The position numbers and the translations under genes were made by a program. A model generated the notes under the pieces. The model worked only from the letters and a program-made list of their open reading frames with translations, ran no database searches and was not told the DNA's origin. DNA of 64,000 nt from Candidatus Segatella albertsiae (GTDB lineage: Bacteria > Bacteroidota > Bacteroidia > Bacteroidales > Bacteroidaceae): positions 19,977 through 83,976 of the forward strand of contig DKCU01000049.1 in assembly GCA_002451555.1 (NCBI GenBank), given 5' to 3'. Positions 32,723-40,886 of this stretch are shown in pieces. Within the stretch, counting starts at the first letter, position 1; each line of letters opens with the position of its first letter.

Positions 32723-34465
32723 TCATCTTCCTAACCAAGCCTCAGGATTCAACTTGGCAGTTTCCTTGCGAAGCTGGAACTGAAGGATATTGTCTGCTCC
32801 CACAGCTCCCAAAGTCTGACGAGCCGAGACCTTCTGTCCCTTGTGTACACTCACCGACTTCAAGTTGCAATACACAGAAATGTATGCACCATGGCGAACA
32901 AGCACGTTCCACATACCACCATAGCCAAAGACGGCACTCACCTCACCATCATAGATACTGCGAGCCACGCATCCTGGCTTGCCCAAGATATTGATACCCT
33001 TGTTGTCGAGGGTGACACCCTTCAAACCTTCCACATTGTATTGACCGAAATGGCTCACAATGCGGTAGCTACCACTGATAGGCATCGGCAAGCGACCACG
33101 GTTAGACTCGAAGCCACCATTCAACATCCGATCGACGGAACTTAGAGTAGCAGCCTCCTGCGCATCTTTCTTAGCCTCAGCTATTTCCTTGCGGCTTCTT
33201 TCCTCATCCGCCTTCGCCTTCAACTCTGCAGCTTTACGACTAGCCTCAGCAGCACGGGCCGCTTGTTCGGCAGCGGCTTGTTTAGCAGCTTGCTCGGCAG
33301 CGGCACGAGCAGCTTGTTCGGCAGCAGCCTTGGCGGCAGCTTGCGCCTTGGCTTTTGCCTTGGCCTCAGCCTGTCGAGCCGCCTCTTCCTGAGCCTTTCT
33401 TGCAGCCTCTTGAGCTAGACGTGCCTCTTCAGCAGCTTTACGACGTGCTGCCTCAGCAGCAGCCTCACGAGCCTTGGCCTCAGCGATACGACGAGCATTC
33501 TCACGGGCAGCAGCCTCAGCGGCAGCTTTCTTGCGAGCCAACTCTTCCGCACGTTTCTTGGCAGCGGCGGCAGCAGCGGCCTTTTTCTTAGCCTCGGCAG
33601 CAGCACGAGCACGAGCCTTGGCAACTTCCTGGGCTATCAAACGGTCAATCTGTGCATTGATGGCGGCATCCTTTTGACGTTGGTCAGCTATCACAGCCTG
33701 GATAGTCTTCTGTTGTTTCTGCAAACCCTGCACCACCACTTTCTGTTCCTGTTGCTTACCTTCCAACGCCGTCTTTTCCTGCTTACCTTTATATAGCAAG
33801 TTGCTCTTGTGCCCCTTGACCGTCTGCAACTGCTTGTGCTTGTCGTTCACTTGGTTTTGCTTGGCTTTCACCGCCTCCCCCTGAGCCTTTTGGAAAGCGG
33901 AATATTGGCGCACGAAAGACAGACGGCGGTACATCTGAGACAAACTGTTGGCGCTGAATATAAACATCAGTTTTTCCTGTACGGAATGATGGCGGCTCAT
34001 ATAGCGCATCGAGCGGATGTACTTATTCTTACGATCTTGCAACTGCTGTTCCAAAGTCTTGAGTTGTGCATTCAAAATGCCAATGTTTCCATCGATATGA
34101 TGAATGTCCTTTTGGATACCATCAATATTCTTCTGCCTTTGGTCTATCTCGCCATTGATGACCATCAAGTCTTGCAAGCGTTTCTTCACATCTTCCTGGT
34201 TCTTGCGAAGAGCCTGTTCTTGCTCCCTGATTTTCTTTTGGATGTTAGCACGCTGTCCCTGCAAGCCCCGAATGGAAGCATTGCTGAATGTAGCAGCCTT
34301 CCTCTCCGCTTGCGTAGGAGCAGACGGAGCAGTCTTCTTACGAGTTGTAGGCGCTTTTTTCTTACGTACAACGGTTGTCGTTACCTTTTTCTTTTGCACT
34401 TTTTTCTGTGCAAAAGGAGATAGCGAGAAAGATAATGCCAATATGATTACTATTAATCGTCTCAT
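32723..34465 (-). CDS. EnvC-like murein hydrolase activator with degenerate LytM domain
   Basis: A 580-residue exported protein with a signal peptide ending PFAQ and a basic linker. A long coiled coil (about 55-280) and an alanine/lysine/glutamate-rich helix (about 285-430, with runs such as KKKAAAAAAAKKR) follow, then a C-terminal M23/LytM domain (about 460-580). The zinc ligands of active LytM enzymes are replaced: the HxxxD region reads LDNKGIN, the YxHL position reads YCNL, and the HxH position reads LQF. As in EnvC, this suggests an activator of amidases at the division site, not an enzyme. Its ATG overlaps the stop of the DUF4292 gene by 1 nt. Confidence 0.87.
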   Translation of the reverse strand: MRRLIVIILALSFSLSPFAQKKVQKKKVTTTVVRKKKAPTTRKKTAPSAPTQAERKAATFSNASIRGLQGQRANIQKKIREQEQALRKNQEDVKKRLQDLMVINGEIDQRQKNIDGIQKDIHHIDGNIGILNAQLKTLEQQLQDRKNKYIRSMRYMSRHHSVQEKLMFIFSANSLSQMYRRLSFVRQYSAFQKAQGEAVKAKQNQVNDKHKQLQTVKGHKSNLLYKGKQEKTALEGKQQEQKVVVQGLQKQQKTIQAVIADQRQKDAAINAQIDRLIAQEVAKARARAAAEAKKKAAAAAAAKKRAEELARKKAAAEAAARENARRIAEAKAREAAAEAARRKAAEEARLAQEAARKAQEEAARQAEAKAKAKAQAAAKAAAEQAARAAAEQAAKQAAAEQAARAAEASRKAAELKAKADEERSRKEIAEAKKDAQEAATLSSVDRMLNGGFESNRGRLPMPISGSYRIVSHFGQYNVEGLKGVTLDNKGINILGKPGCVARSIYDGEVSAVFGYGGMWNVLVRHGAYISVYCNLKSVSVHKGQKVSARQTLGAVGADNILQFQLRKETAKLNPEAWLGR

Positions 34466-35376
34466 TACATATTCATGATTTTACCCAGTACATCCTCAGG
34501 AGATACCTTTTCATATTTATCAGATACTACCGTCTCTGCATCCCACTTACTATCCGTCTTCACCTCATTCATATCCAAGACTATCCGAAACTCTTGTTTC
34601 TTTTGGGTTGCATCCGTAACGAATCTCAACTTTTGTGTCGCAGGAAATGATTTTACTCCCACGTTTTTGAAATTACTATAATCTATGTGAAGTGTAGAAG
34701 AACTTCCACTCGTCTTATAGTTGACATCAGCTTGATTGATACGTCCTGTCGAGCGATTGGCAGTCCAAGAATAGCTCATGTTGCCCTGTTTGAAAGTAAC
34801 AGGCACGCTCTCACCCGAGCCCGACATGTCTGCATCAAATTTCTTAAGGTCTGACTCCGACACCTTATCAGTGCCAGGCAGAAGAAGTTGGTTCCAGAAC
34901 AACGCCTGCAAAGAATAGAAATTCACTCCTTGCTTCTTCAAGAAATCCACCTGATTATAATCCGCCTTGATATATTCCTTATGGATTCTATCCACGATAA
35001 GTACATATTTAGGTGTAAATTCCAAACGCCCCACCTCAAATCCAAGAAGCGGTGCATTGAGTTGGATGCGGATGACTTCATCCTTCCGCATTTTCAAATT
35101 ACCAGGCACGGAGATTTCCTTGGACCCCATGGTGATGGTAAAGTCCATGTTACCCGTGATATTTTTAACATAAACCTGATTGTCAGAAACCTTCTGCACA
35201 AAAGAAAGTTTCTGCACACTCTCGTCCTGTTGAACACGGCTTTCCGAATTCGAAGTCGAGCTAGAAGTAACCACCTTGTCCTTAACCACCGCCTGTTTCG
35301 TACCACAAGCACCCAGCAAAAGGGGTAGGCACAAAGCCGCAACCTTCATTGTATATTTATTATTTTTTCTTTCCAT
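34465..35376 (-). CDS. DUF4292 family lipoprotein
   Basis: About 303 residues starting MERKNNKYTMKVAALCLP, with lipobox LLGAC. The mature part (VTFKQGNMSYSWTANRSTGRIN, ADVNYKTSG, KLRFVTDATQKKQEFRIVLDMNEV) has the long antiparallel strands of the LolA/LppX-like fold to which DUF4292 belongs. The ATG at 35376 follows an A-rich GATAAGAGAAAAA leader; ATGs at 35391 and 35349 are alternatives. It overlaps the TPR gene upstream and is coupled to the EnvC-like gene downstream (TAATG). A role in envelope lipid or lipoprotein handling is only inferred from the fold. Confidence 0.82.
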   Translation of the reverse strand: MERKNNKYTMKVAALCLPLLLGACGTKQAVVKDKVVTSSSTSNSESRVQQDESVQKLSFVQKVSDNQVYVKNITGNMDFTITMGSKEISVPGNLKMRKDEVIRIQLNAPLLGFEVGRLEFTPKYVLIVDRIHKEYIKADYNQVDFLKKQGVNFYSLQALFWNQLLLPGTDKVSESDLKKFDADMSGSGESVPVTFKQGNMSYSWTANRSTGRINQADVNYKTSGSSSTLHIDYSNFKNVGVKSFPATQKLRFVTDATQKKQEFRIVLDMNEVKTDSKWDAETVVSDKYEKVSPEDVLGKIMNM

Positions 35377-37222
35377 TTTTTCTCTTATCATTTCTTGTCA
35401 CACCTTTTCTTTCTGTAGAAGTTGAGAGTGTCATCTTTTCCAACGTTTCAGGAGTCAGATACTTCCGTTGCTTCAACTTCTGTTCGATAGCATTCGACTT
35501 ATTTCCTGCATCATACGACCGTTTCCAAAATTTCATGGCCTCGTCCGTGAGACCATTCATCGCATAGATGTCGCCAGCATGCTCGATGACCGTATTATTG
35601 TTTTGGGTTGAATCGAGATTAGCTATTGCCTGGTCGATATAAATCTTCGCCTCATGGTAACGTTCCTCCATGAAGAGAATCCAAGCATAAGTATCCAAGT
35701 AAGTGCCATTCTTCGGCTCTGCCTTAATGGTCTTATAGCTCATCTGCTCAGCCTTGTGCAAATTCTCGCCATTCAAACTCATGTAATAAGCATAATTGTT
35801 GAGAGCTGCCGCATTGTCATCTTTCCACTGCAAGCAAGAATCGTAAGCTGCAAAAGACTCTTTTTCCAATCCCTTCTTGTTGAGAATATCACCCATAATC
35901 ATATAAAGGTCAGAGACCAAGTCTGGAGAACTTTTCTCGTTGACTTGCGCCAATCCTTTACGAAAAGTTTCTAGCGTAGCATCCTCGTCTCCTTTCATAT
36001 AATGCGCCATTCCACCGAAATAGTAGAACACCATCTCGTCGGGGTTGTAAGCTTGCGCTTGGTTAGTCATGGCGACAACCTCATCATATTTTTTGTCATT
36101 CCAAAGATTCTGGACCAACTGCAATCGTGCGCTCGCATTGTCTGGTGCAATATCCAACACCTTGCGAAAAGCAGCATTGACCGTATCTTGTGGCATTTTC
36201 TTCAAGCTCATATATGCCGCCCTCAACTCAGCTATCTCGCTAGAAGGCTTAGGCACATCCAGCACTTTATCAAACAAGGAGATAACCTGTGTAGAATCAA
36301 CTCCATGACTTTCGTTGTCCTGGATAAACGAACGAATCATCACGATTTTAGTCTCCACAGGCGTATTGTTTCCCACCAGAATGCGATCCAACATCTGATG
36401 CGCCTGTTCCTCCTGCCCCATCGCATTATAATAATCGTATAAGGAAGATTCTGCATAGGCATTGTCTGGTTCTTCCTTCAACACTTCCGTGAACAGTTTA
36501 TAGGCTTCCTTTTGGCGGTCATTCTGCATGAGCCAGTTGCCTAACATCGTCTTATATACCATGTCAAGCGGATGAGTGTCGGAGAGCGTCTTCAATTCAT
36601 TATAAGCCGCCTTTTTATCTCCCATCATCTCATATACTCGCATCTTTGACAGCGTAAGTTGCTCACTCTCACCTTCTTCATTTTCCAACCTGCTGATTGT
36701 GGAAAGCAACTTAGGGAAGTTCTTTTGCTGTTGGTAGAGCTGCGCCAAGACACGGAGGGCATCCGTATTGTCATGATTGTGTGCAAACAACTGTTCGTAA
36801 GCATCTATTGCCTTGTCAAACTGTTGATTGCTGATATAATATTGCGCCAAACGTTCGGAATAAGTCTGGTTCTCAGGATTGAGAGCCACCGACTTCTCCA
36901 TGCAATCCAAGGCTATGGAGTCTTCCTTCATCATCGAATAATACATCGACTCATAGAAATAGACCTCGGCAGCCTTCGGGTTGATATGGCGAGCATGCTC
37001 CAACAAGTCAAAAGCAGCGCTATAATTTCCTGCCCCTTGTTGGCGAATCGCTTCTATGAAGAAGTAATCGAAGCGTTTTCTTTCATTGGCAGGAAGCGTA
37101 TCCACAAGAACGTTTTTCTTAGGATTTGCCACCTTCTTCTTACGAGCAAGAGAAGGCAAGGTCGCCGTCCCTAGAAGAAGAGCAAGCATACCCAAAGCAA
37201 TATTTCTAGCACTTATTTTCAC
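35360..37222 (-). CDS. Exported tetratricopeptide-repeat protein
   Basis: A 620-residue protein with a signal peptide (ends LPSLA) and a basic RKKK stretch, then TPR units over most of its length. Clear examples are NYSAAFDLLEHARHINPKAAEVYFYES, SIALDCMEKSVALNPENQTY, QFDKAIDAYEQLFAHNHDN and, near the end, YHEAKIYIDQAIANLD. It ends in a strongly basic tail (RKNGKKK). It lies between dut and the DUF4292 gene in an order seen widely in Bacteroidetes, which suggests a scaffold role in the envelope. Binding partners cannot be read from the sequence. Confidence 0.87.
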   Translation of the reverse strand: MKISARNIALGMLALLLGTATLPSLARKKKVANPKKNVLVDTLPANERKRFDYFFIEAIRQQGAGNYSAAFDLLEHARHINPKAAEVYFYESMYYSMMKEDSIALDCMEKSVALNPENQTYSERLAQYYISNQQFDKAIDAYEQLFAHNHDNTDALRVLAQLYQQQKNFPKLLSTISRLENEEGESEQLTLSKMRVYEMMGDKKAAYNELKTLSDTHPLDMVYKTMLGNWLMQNDRQKEAYKLFTEVLKEEPDNAYAESSLYDYYNAMGQEEQAHQMLDRILVGNNTPVETKIVMIRSFIQDNESHGVDSTQVISLFDKVLDVPKPSSEIAELRAAYMSLKKMPQDTVNAAFRKVLDIAPDNASARLQLVQNLWNDKKYDEVVAMTNQAQAYNPDEMVFYYFGGMAHYMKGDEDATLETFRKGLAQVNEKSSPDLVSDLYMIMGDILNKKGLEKESFAAYDSCLQWKDDNAAALNNYAYYMSLNGENLHKAEQMSYKTIKAEPKNGTYLDTYAWILFMEERYHEAKIYIDQAIANLDSTQNNNTVIEHAGDIYAMNGLTDEAMKFWKRSYDAGNKSNAIEQKLKQRKYLTPETLEKMTLSTSTERKGVTRNDKRKNGKKK

Positions 37223-37281
37223 GATGTTATATTTTTATATACGAAGTAGTTTAGGATGGACGGAATACTCAGCCCATCATT

Positions 37282-37719
37282 CTATTTGACACCAGTATGT
37301 CCGTAACCACCGGCACCACGTTCCGTCTCATCCAAGGTTTCCACCTCCACGAACTCCCCTTGCTCATGCTTGGCGATGACCATCTGGGCGATGCGTTCAC
37401 CCTCGTTGATGACAAAATCCTCCTGAGAGAAGTTGATGAGCAACGCCATGATTTCGCCACGGTAGTCTGCATCTATCGTTCCCGGAGTATTGAGTACAGT
37501 GATGCCATGTTTCAGGGCAAGCCCACTGCGAGGACGAATTTGCGCTTCAAATCCTGCAGGCAAAGCCATATATAAACCTGTAGGCACCAATCGACGTTCC
37601 ATCGGATGCAGAACGATAGGCTCGTCGATATTAGCACGTAAATCCATACCAGCACTCTGTGGCGTGGCGTATGTCGGGAGAGGCTGTCTCCCCTTGTTGA
37701 TAATCTGTATCTGAATCAT
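37282..37719 (-). CDS. dut: dUTP diphosphatase
   Basis: Trimeric dUTPase, 145 residues from [10 protein letters not shown], hydrolysing dUTP to dUMP and keeping uracil out of DNA. All five family motifs are present: [43 protein letters not shown] and [10 protein letters not shown]. The start at 37719 is chosen because family members begin with this strand; the upstream extension covers the leader repeats. It is the first gene of the dut-TPR-DUF4292-EnvC operon and is divergent from dgt, another nucleotide-pool enzyme. Confidence 0.96.
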   Translation of the reverse strand: MIQIQIINKGRQPLPTYATPQSAGMDLRANIDEPIVLHPMERRLVPTGLYMALPAGFEAQIRPRSGLALKHGITVLNTPGTIDADYRGEIMALLINFSQEDFVINEGERIAQMVIAKHEQGEFVEVETLDETERGAGGYGHTGVK

Positions 37720-37740
37720 ATTTTCTATTGTTATCGCCCA

Positions 37741-37785
37741 AGGACACCTTTCAAATGCCACTAGGACACCTTATCAAATGCCAAC
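37741..37785 (-). repeat. Tandem 22-23 bp repeat in the dut leader
   Basis: AGGACACCTTTCAAATGCCA (37741-37760) and AGGACACCTTATCAAATGCC (from 37763) are near-identical tandem units in the predicted 5' leader of dut. Confidence 0.65.
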
Positions 37786-37803
37786 AGGCAGTTTTTTAGA
37801 ATG

Positions 37804-37811
37804 CAAAAATA
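37804..37811 (-). promoter_or_regulatory. Predicted -7 box for dut
   Basis: TATTTTTG on the minus strand; no well-spaced TTTG upstream. The leader would be about 80 nt and contain the tandem repeat. Confidence 0.4.
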
Positions 37812-37883
37812 CAGTTTTTTAGGCACAAAAAGGAATTTTTAGGAGGAAATTGCTAGATTTTAAAGAAAATAAGTGCTTTTTAT

Positions 37884-37914
37884 TTTGAGTTATGTAGATA
37901 TTAATGTATTTTTG
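37884..37914 (+). promoter_or_regulatory. Promoter of dgt, implying a leaderless transcript
   Basis: TTTG (37884-37887), 19 nt, TATTTTTG (37907-37914): full consensus. Transcription should start about 5 nt later, at or next to the dgt ATG at 37919. Confidence 0.75.
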
Positions 37915-37918
37915 CGGC

Positions 37919-39256
37919 ATGGAATGGATCAAACTGATATCAAACAAGCGCTTCGGACAAGAACACAAGCACGCCGAGCGCCACGACGATCGCTCTGAGT
38001 TCAAGCGCGATTACGACCGTCTCATCTTCTCTTCGGCTTTTCGCCGATTGCAAAACAAGACCCAGGTGTTTCCTCTCCCAGGCAGCATCTTCGTACACAA
38101 CCGCCTCACCCACAGCTTGGAGGTGGCTAGCGTCGGCATGTCTTTAGGCAACGACATCAGCAAGCGAATCATCGAGAAGCGACCTGAGCTGAAGGACACC
38201 TTGTTTGAGGAAATCGGCACCATCGTCAGCGCAGCTTGTCTCGCCCACGATTTGGGCAATCCCCCTTTTGGTCATTCTGGCGAGAAAGCCATCCAAACTT
38301 TCTTCACCGAGGGAGCTGGACAAGAAGTCAAGTCCAAGGTATCACAAGCTTTTTGGGATGACATTACCCACTTCGAGGGTAATGCCAATGCCTTTCGTAT
38401 TCTCACCCACTGCTTCAAGGGCAGGCGTCCAGGCGGATTCGTCATGACCTATTCCATGTTGGCTTCCATCGTCAAATATCCATTCGCCAGCAGCTTGGCA
38501 GGAAGTCATGGCAAGTTTGGGTTCTTTACATCCGAGGCAGAATCCTACCAAAAGATAGCCGACGAACTAGGCATCGCTCGACTATCCGCCCCAGGCGACC
38601 CTCTGCGATACGCACGCCATCCATTGGTCTATATGGTAGAAGCAGCCGATGACATTTGTTATGAGATCATGGACATTGAAGACTCCCATAAATTGAAGAT
38701 TCTCACCTTCGAGGAAACCGAAGAATTGCTCTTGGCGTTTTTCGACGAAGACACGCAACGAAAGATGCGCCAACGCATCATGGATGAGGGGATAACGGAC
38801 GAGAACGAAAAAGTCGTATATATGAGAGCGTGCGTCATCGGCAAATTGGAGCATGAATGTGTTTCCACGTTCTTGCTGCATGAAGAAGAGATTCTCCAAG
38901 GTACCTTCAAGGGAAGCCTCATCGACCAGATACCCGAGCGACAACGTGAAGCCTATAAGAAATGCGAGAAGGTTTCTTTTGCCAAAATTTACCACAGCAA
39001 GCCTGTGCTAGACATAGAACTTTCAGGTTACAAGATTATGGCGACCTTGATGGAAGTCTTCGTGGATGCTGCCATGAATCCGACTCGTTTCTATTCACAG
39101 CAGTTGATTAGACGTGTCAGCAGCCAATACGACATCAATAATCCCGACTTGGAGGAGCGCATCATGGCTGTCATCGACTACATCAGCGGCATGACGGACA
39201 TCTATGCGTTGGACATTTATCAGAAAATCAATGGAATCAGTCTGCCGATTGTGTAA
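37919..39256 (+). CDS. dgt: Deoxyguanosinetriphosphate triphosphohydrolase (HD domain)
   Basis: dNTP triphosphohydrolase of 445 residues, releasing tripolyphosphate from dGTP. It starts MEWIKLISNKRFG. HD-domain metal ligands are visible in VHNRLTHSLEVASVG and AACLAHDLGNPPFGHSGE. Other family blocks are SSAFRRLQNKTQVFPLPG and PLVYMVEAADDICYEIMD. An in-frame ATG five codons upstream lies inside the promoter and is rejected. It is divergent from dut, so the two nucleotide-pool genes share one intergenic region. A large hairpin downstream separates it from cassette 2. Confidence 0.94.
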   Translation: MEWIKLISNKRFGQEHKHAERHDDRSEFKRDYDRLIFSSAFRRLQNKTQVFPLPGSIFVHNRLTHSLEVASVGMSLGNDISKRIIEKRPELKDTLFEEIGTIVSAACLAHDLGNPPFGHSGEKAIQTFFTEGAGQEVKSKVSQAFWDDITHFEGNANAFRILTHCFKGRRPGGFVMTYSMLASIVKYPFASSLAGSHGKFGFFTSEAESYQKIADELGIARLSAPGDPLRYARHPLVYMVEAADDICYEIMDIEDSHKLKILTFEETEELLLAFFDEDTQRKMRQRIMDEGITDENEKVVYMRACVIGKLEHECVSTFLLHEEEILQGTFKGSLIDQIPERQREAYKKCEKVSFAKIYHSKPVLDIELSGYKIMATLMEVFVDAAMNPTRFYSQQLIRRVSSQYDINNPDLEERIMAVIDYISGMTDIYALDIYQKINGISLPIV

Positions 39257-39280
39257 TTTTTCATGATTTTAAGCACAAAA

Positions 39281-39368
39281 AAAATATCTGCCATCTATCT
39301 GCCACCGCTGAGAATCCCTTTATAACAAGGAGATTTCTAACGGCTTGGTGGCAGATGGCAGATATTTT
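39281..39368. terminator. Long bidirectional hairpin between dgt and cassette 2
   Basis: The left arm (39281-39306, beginning AAAATATCTGCCATC) and right arm (39347-39368, ending GGCAGATATTTT) pair over about 22 bp apart from a 4-nt ATCT duplication in the left arm. A/T runs flank both sides, so it can stop both convergent transcripts. Confidence 0.82.
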
Positions 39369-39391
39369 CTAAAAACTAAATTCAATAAAGC

Positions 39392-40105
39392 CTATAGACC
39401 AAAACGATAACCTAACGTAATCGTCAAAGACTTGTTGGTATCGGTATAGCCAGCACTAGAAAGACCATAAGAACCAATGTTATAACGCACATCCAGTTCT
39501 ATGTTCTTATATTCATACGCCAAAGCCACAGGCATGGAGAGCGTAGCTTTATTGTATGAGTTTCTTATGCTCTCTGAATGTTTTTCATCCACAGGAACTT
39601 TCGTGCCCTCTACTTCCTCTGTACCATCCCCAAGAATCGGCTGGTCACTAGGTTGCTGGTCAGGGATGATTTCATATCCGGTGATTCTAGACTTAGCCTT
39701 AGCACTCAACATCAAATTGCCTTGTGCGCCTATTTTTGCCGTCAATCCTTTATAGATATGGACATTCAGCATCAAGGGAACAAGCAGTTTTCCTGCAGTA
39801 ATAGAGTGATAATGAGACTCCAGCCTGCCCAAGTTCGTTTGAAAAGTCTCCGTAAGATCGACCTTACTGTTCATCGTAGCATAGTAACAACCCAAAGATA
39901 GTCCTAGATACTTTATCGGTCGATACTCTGCGTCAACGCCCCCCGTAAATCCGACTTTACTATCCGTACCAGGAGCCTTACCTCCCACTACATTTGAGAT
40001 GTTCATACCCAATCTAGGGGTAACAGACCATTTGCTGAATTGTTGTGCCTTAGCACTTACACCCATTGCCATCAGCAGGGCAAAGAGTAATGTAAACTTC
40101 TTCAT
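39392..40105 (-). CDS. Outer-membrane beta-barrel protein (cassette 2)
   Basis: A 237-residue exported protein starting MKKFTLLFALLMAMGVSAKAQ. Amphipathic strands typical of eight-stranded PorT/OMP-b-brl barrels follow: WSVTPRLGMNISNVVG, SKVGFTGGVDAEYRP, YLGLSLGCYYATM, LVPLMLNVHIYKG, MPVALAYEYKNIELDVRYNIG, and a final strand LTITLGYRFGL. A periplasm- or surface-loop insert near 150-185 is rich in Pro, Asp and Glu. It is last in the RHS operon, 11 nt after the small membrane protein gene. It could anchor or export the RHS protein, or simply be an unrelated barrel; the first is inference. Confidence 0.78.
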   Translation of the reverse strand: MKKFTLLFALLMAMGVSAKAQQFSKWSVTPRLGMNISNVVGGKAPGTDSKVGFTGGVDAEYRPIKYLGLSLGCYYATMNSKVDLTETFQTNLGRLESHYHSITAGKLLVPLMLNVHIYKGLTAKIGAQGNLMLSAKAKSRITGYEIIPDQQPSDQPILGDGTEEVEGTKVPVDEKHSESIRNSYNKATLSMPVALAYEYKNIELDVRYNIGSYGLSSAGYTDTNKSLTITLGYRFGL

Positions 40106-40116
40106 TTTTAGCACTG

Positions 40117-40479
40117 TTATTCATTTAGATTCAACGACACTATAGCATTCTTTTTTACAACATAAAGAATACTATCACCTGAAACTTTATAAATACTATC
40201 ACCTATAGAATAAACACCTTTAAGATTCCAAACTTTTGGAATCTTAAAGGTTACTTGTTTTCCTTCTCGTGTCACGCCATCAAAATTGTAAAATGAATTT
40301 TCATTAGCATGCAAAATTTTAAAATCATAATGCATTGACACACAATATTCCTTTACATCATCATCTATGACATATTGTTTGTGTGAAAAACGGAACATCA
40401 CATAACCAAGCAATACACAGCCGACAATGATGTTCAATCCATTCAATATTATTGATATTTTTTTTCTTGGCTGTTTCAT
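40117..40479 (-). CDS. Small membrane-anchored protein, paralog 2 (cassette 2)
   Basis: A 120-residue protein with a basic start, one membrane helix (about 9-28; SIILNGLNIIVGCVLLGYVMF) and an outside domain of about 90 residues. The domain aligns throughout with the upstream neighbour: YDFKILHANENSFYNFDG versus YDFKVMSFYSDRYYNFEG, then TREGKQVTFKIPKVW versus TKEGRVVRYKLPRNW, GDSIYKVSGD versus GDSIHKLAGE. Together with the RHS gene just upstream, the pair may be immunity or accessory proteins. That role is a hypothesis; no known immunity family is recognised. Confidence 0.7.
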   Translation of the reverse strand: MKQPRKKISIILNGLNIIVGCVLLGYVMFRFSHKQYVIDDDVKEYCVSMHYDFKILHANENSFYNFDGVTREGKQVTFKIPKVWNLKGVYSIGDSIYKVSGDSILYVVKKNAIVSLNLNE

Positions 40480-40506
40480 AATTTACTCCAATCTAAACCT
40501 TAACAA

Positions 40507-40875
40507 TTATATTTCTTCACCATGTACTTTTAATGGCAATTTAATAACTGTGTCTGTTTTTATTAAATAAAGTTCTTTTTCACCTGCCAGTTTATGAATA
40601 CTATCACCTTCTGTGCATGCGTTTTCAAGACTCCAATTACGAGGTAATTTGTACCTGACAACACGCCCTTCTTTTGTTCTACCCTCAAAATTATAATATC
40701 GGTCACTATAAAACGACATTACTTTAAAGTCATACTGCAAAGGCAAACAGTCATCTAACACATCTTTGTCAATATCTTCATTACTAGAAGGCAAAATAAA
40801 GAAATAAAAATAGAAGAACAACAATCCGCCAACTAAACAACCTACAATTTTAATTATATTTTTTAAATCTTCCAT
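40507..40875 (-). CDS. Small membrane-anchored protein, paralog 1 (cassette 2)
   Basis: 122 residues from MEDLKNIIKIVGCLVG, with one membrane helix (about 9-29, rich in Phe) and an outside domain beginning near the NEDIDKDVLDDC segment. It is paralogous to the next gene along its whole soluble part. It starts 11 nt after the RHS stop, so it is probably translated from the same transcript. The tandem duplication next to a large RHS protein recalls toxin-immunity loci, but the domain faces the periplasm. Function unknown. Confidence 0.7.
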   Translation of the reverse strand: MEDLKNIIKIVGCLVGGLLFFYFYFFILPSSNEDIDKDVLDDCLPLQYDFKVMSFYSDRYYNFEGRTKEGRVVRYKLPRNWSLENACTEGDSIHKLAGEKELYLIKTDTVIKLPLKVHGEEI

Positions 40876-40886
40876 TGCCAATGTTA

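Noticed and set aside
33190..33625. GC-rich repetitive stretch
   Set aside because: It is the alanine-rich helix of the EnvC-like protein, explained by coding content. Several plus-strand open frames here are its shadow.
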